23,872 nt of DNA from Methanobacteriaceae archaeon (GTDB lineage: Archaea; Methanobacteriota; Methanobacteria; Methanobacteriales; Methanobacteriaceae): contig CAAFWR010000085.1 in assembly GCA_900766745.1 (NCBI GenBank), forward strand, positions 1 to 23,872, in the 5' to 3' direction. A program made the translations under genes and the position numbers. Under the pieces are notes generated by a model that saw only the letters and a list, made by a program, of their open reading frames with translations, searched no databases and had not been told where the DNA came from. Of the stretch, positions 23,693-23,872 are shown in pieces (the first letter of the stretch is position 1; each line of letters begins with the position of its first letter).

Positions 23693-23872
23693 CTATTGAT
23701 TATTTTGTAGGTTATCTTTGGCTGTTTCATGTTCATGGTTTTGTAAGTAAATTAAATTAATATTCGTATCTGGGGGATAATAATATGTTTCGTTGTTTAA
23801 AATCATGATTGTAATGCCTGATATAAGATTTGAAGTGACTATATCGACAATACCTCTTCCGCCAGTTATGGT
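23693..23872 (-). CDS. C-terminal fragment of an unrecognised protein (continues past right edge)
   Basis: The minus strand is open from the right edge for 59 codons to a TAG at 23695-23693. The peptide contains ITGGRGIVDIVTSNLISGI, ITIMILNNETYYYPPDTN and a polar end NHEHETAKDNLQNNQ. Alternation of hydrophobic residues suggests beta strands followed by a flexible tail. A stop-free stretch of this length is unusual in DNA this AT-rich, and the other frames here are broken by stops. I do not recognise the family, and the start lies outside the window. Confidence 0.5.
   Translation of the reverse strand, partial: TITGGRGIVDIVTSNLISGITIMILNNETYYYPPDTNINLIYLQNHEHETAKDNLQNNQ

Overview
The window is AT-rich archaeal DNA. 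It most likely comes from a pseudomurein-walled methanogen of the order Methanobacteriales, and a Methanobrevibacter-like genome is the best guess. The reasons are an adhesin-like beta-helix protein of the type that is expanded in Methanobrevibacter, a pair of archaeal Mur ligases, a fused Kae1-Bud32, an archaeal clamp loader (RfcS and RfcL), Hef, PINA and the GGTGAT-type ribosome binding sites. No rRNA, tRNA, CRISPR array, insertion sequence or prophage was recognised.

Layout. (1) Bases 1-1464, minus strand: a stop-free frame coding for tandem beta-helix repeats of an adhesin-like surface protein. It runs off the left edge, and its other end stops abruptly inside a repeat with no start codon or signal peptide. 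(2) 1612-7415, plus strand: a close-packed run of kae1-bud32 (tRNA t6A synthesis), rdgB (dITP/XTP clean-up), rps15, a DHH-family RecJ/GAN-like nuclease, the large subunit of aconitase X/phosphomevalonate dehydratase (archaeal mevalonate pathway), and an unrecognised protein. (3) 7538-10448, plus strand: two overlapping Mur-ligase-family genes, probably for pseudomurein peptides. (4) 10507-12825, plus strand: the fork-repair helicase/nuclease hef, probably leaderless. (5) 12817-17165, minus strand: a hisS-hisI-PINA-TIM barrel operon, whose last gene overlaps the 3' end of hef. (6) 17368-18919, plus strand: aroE and an unrecognised protein. (7) 18902-21276, minus strand: rfcS-rfcL. (8) 21693-23417, plus strand: an HtpX-type membrane protease with an EF-hand-like loop, then trmI (tRNA m1A methyltransferase). 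(9) 23693-23872, minus strand: the C-terminal end of a gene that continues past the right edge.

Most of the window is conserved housekeeping. Genes for replication-fork upkeep (DHH nuclease, Hef, PINA, RfcS/RfcL) recur across about 17 kb among genes for tRNA modification and charging (Kae1-Bud32, HisS, TrmI), amino-acid synthesis (HisI, AroE) and cell wall (Mur ligases). The most interesting points are the EF-hand-like loop in HtpX, the truncated adhesin frame with a 45-bp in-frame duplication, the asymmetric Mur ligase pair, and a 22-bp direct repeat with dyad symmetry in the hisS/aroE divergent promoter region. I did not find a convincing new multi-gene system.
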